Origin: Modestobacter marinus
GTDB taxonomy: Bacteria; Actinomycetota; Actinomycetes; Mycobacteriales; Geodermatophilaceae
Assembly (NCBI RefSeq): GCF_011758655.1
Contig: NZ_JAAMPA010000001.1
Location: 2,728,001 to 2,792,000 of the forward strand
Direction: 5' to 3'
DNA: 64,000 nt
The notes beneath the pieces were generated by a model. That model did no database searches. It worked only from the letters and a program-made list of their open reading frames with translations, and had not been told where the DNA came from. Of this stretch, positions 63,902 to 64,000 are shown in pieces (position 1 is the stretch's first letter; every line of letters starts with the position of its first letter). The position numbers were made by a program, and so were the translations under genes.

Positions 63902-64000
63902 ATGTCCGACCGATCCGGCCCACCGTTCCGTGCCGACCACGTCGGCAGCCTCCTGCGCCCCCGGTCCCTGCTCGATGCGCGGGCGCGCCACGCCGCCGGT
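63902..64000 (+). CDS. MetE-type methyltransferase (cobalamin-independent, YxjG-like), 5' part
   Basis: The first 33 codons of a gene cut by the right end. The start FRADHVGSLLRPRSLLDARA matches the N-terminus of the YxjG/YxjH group of 5-methyltetrahydropteroyltriglutamate--homocysteine methyltransferase-like proteins, in which the D-H-x-G-S-L-L-R-P motif is nearly invariant. Catalytic cysteine and zinc ligands lie outside the window. Confidence 0.7.
   Translation, partial: MSDRSGPPFRADHVGSLLRPRSLLDARARHAAG

Overview
This is 64 kb of very GC-rich chromosome from an actinobacterium. Many genes use GTG starts, neighbouring genes often overlap as ATGA/GTGA, and the order miaB - DUF349 gene - conserved gene - miaA - dapF - hflX - lexA/LysM gene - nrdR is the one known from Mycobacterium tuberculosis around Rv2733c-Rv2718c. 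The protein complement would fit Geodermatophilaceae or a close relative, but that placement is an inference from gene content. No rRNA, tRNA, CRISPR array, prophage or insertion sequence was recognised.

Layout. 61-3346: a glutamate-type ABC uptake operon (gluABCD) with a strong hairpin between binding protein and permeases. 3513-19239: the conserved core with tRNA modification (miaB, miaA), lysine/peptidoglycan precursor synthesis (dapF), the ribosome-associated GTPase HflX, the SOS repressor LexA divergent from a LysM envelope protein with at least two LexA boxes between them, and NrdR followed by the B12-dependent ribonucleotide reductase (to 22256). 22257-26795: a tandem-repeat intergenic region, a TIGR02587/TIGR02588-like membrane pair, a lipoprotein, an AI-2E-family permease and a CAP-domain lipoprotein.

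26901-46054 is the most interesting part: a probable D-amino-acid/peptide salvage island. It encodes an N-acyl-D-amino-acid deacylase-like amidohydrolase, two divergent paralogous S12 serine hydrolases, an oligopeptide ABC transporter (one subunit a permease-ATPase fusion), a PucR-type regulator, and a four-gene operon of S9 peptidase, M20 amidohydrolase, COG3375-type GNAT transferase and N-acyl/N-succinyl-amino-acid racemase. The last three are the enzyme set known to convert D- to L-amino acids through N-succinyl intermediates. Four palindromes of the form TTCGT-N8-ACGAA lie in front of the island's transcription units, including the PucR gene, and suggest one shared regulator. A DinB/WYL gene pair interrupts the island.

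46092-64000: a DUF1648 membrane protein with its YtrA-type GntR repressor and a clear operator, a coiled-coil protein, a diguanylate cyclase, a DsbA-fold protein lacking the second cysteine, two aldehyde dehydrogenases, a type II NADH dehydrogenase, a DEAD-box helicase, small lipoproteins and membrane proteins, a large sacsin-like GHKL ATPase, and the first 33 codons of a MetE-type methyltransferase running off the right end.
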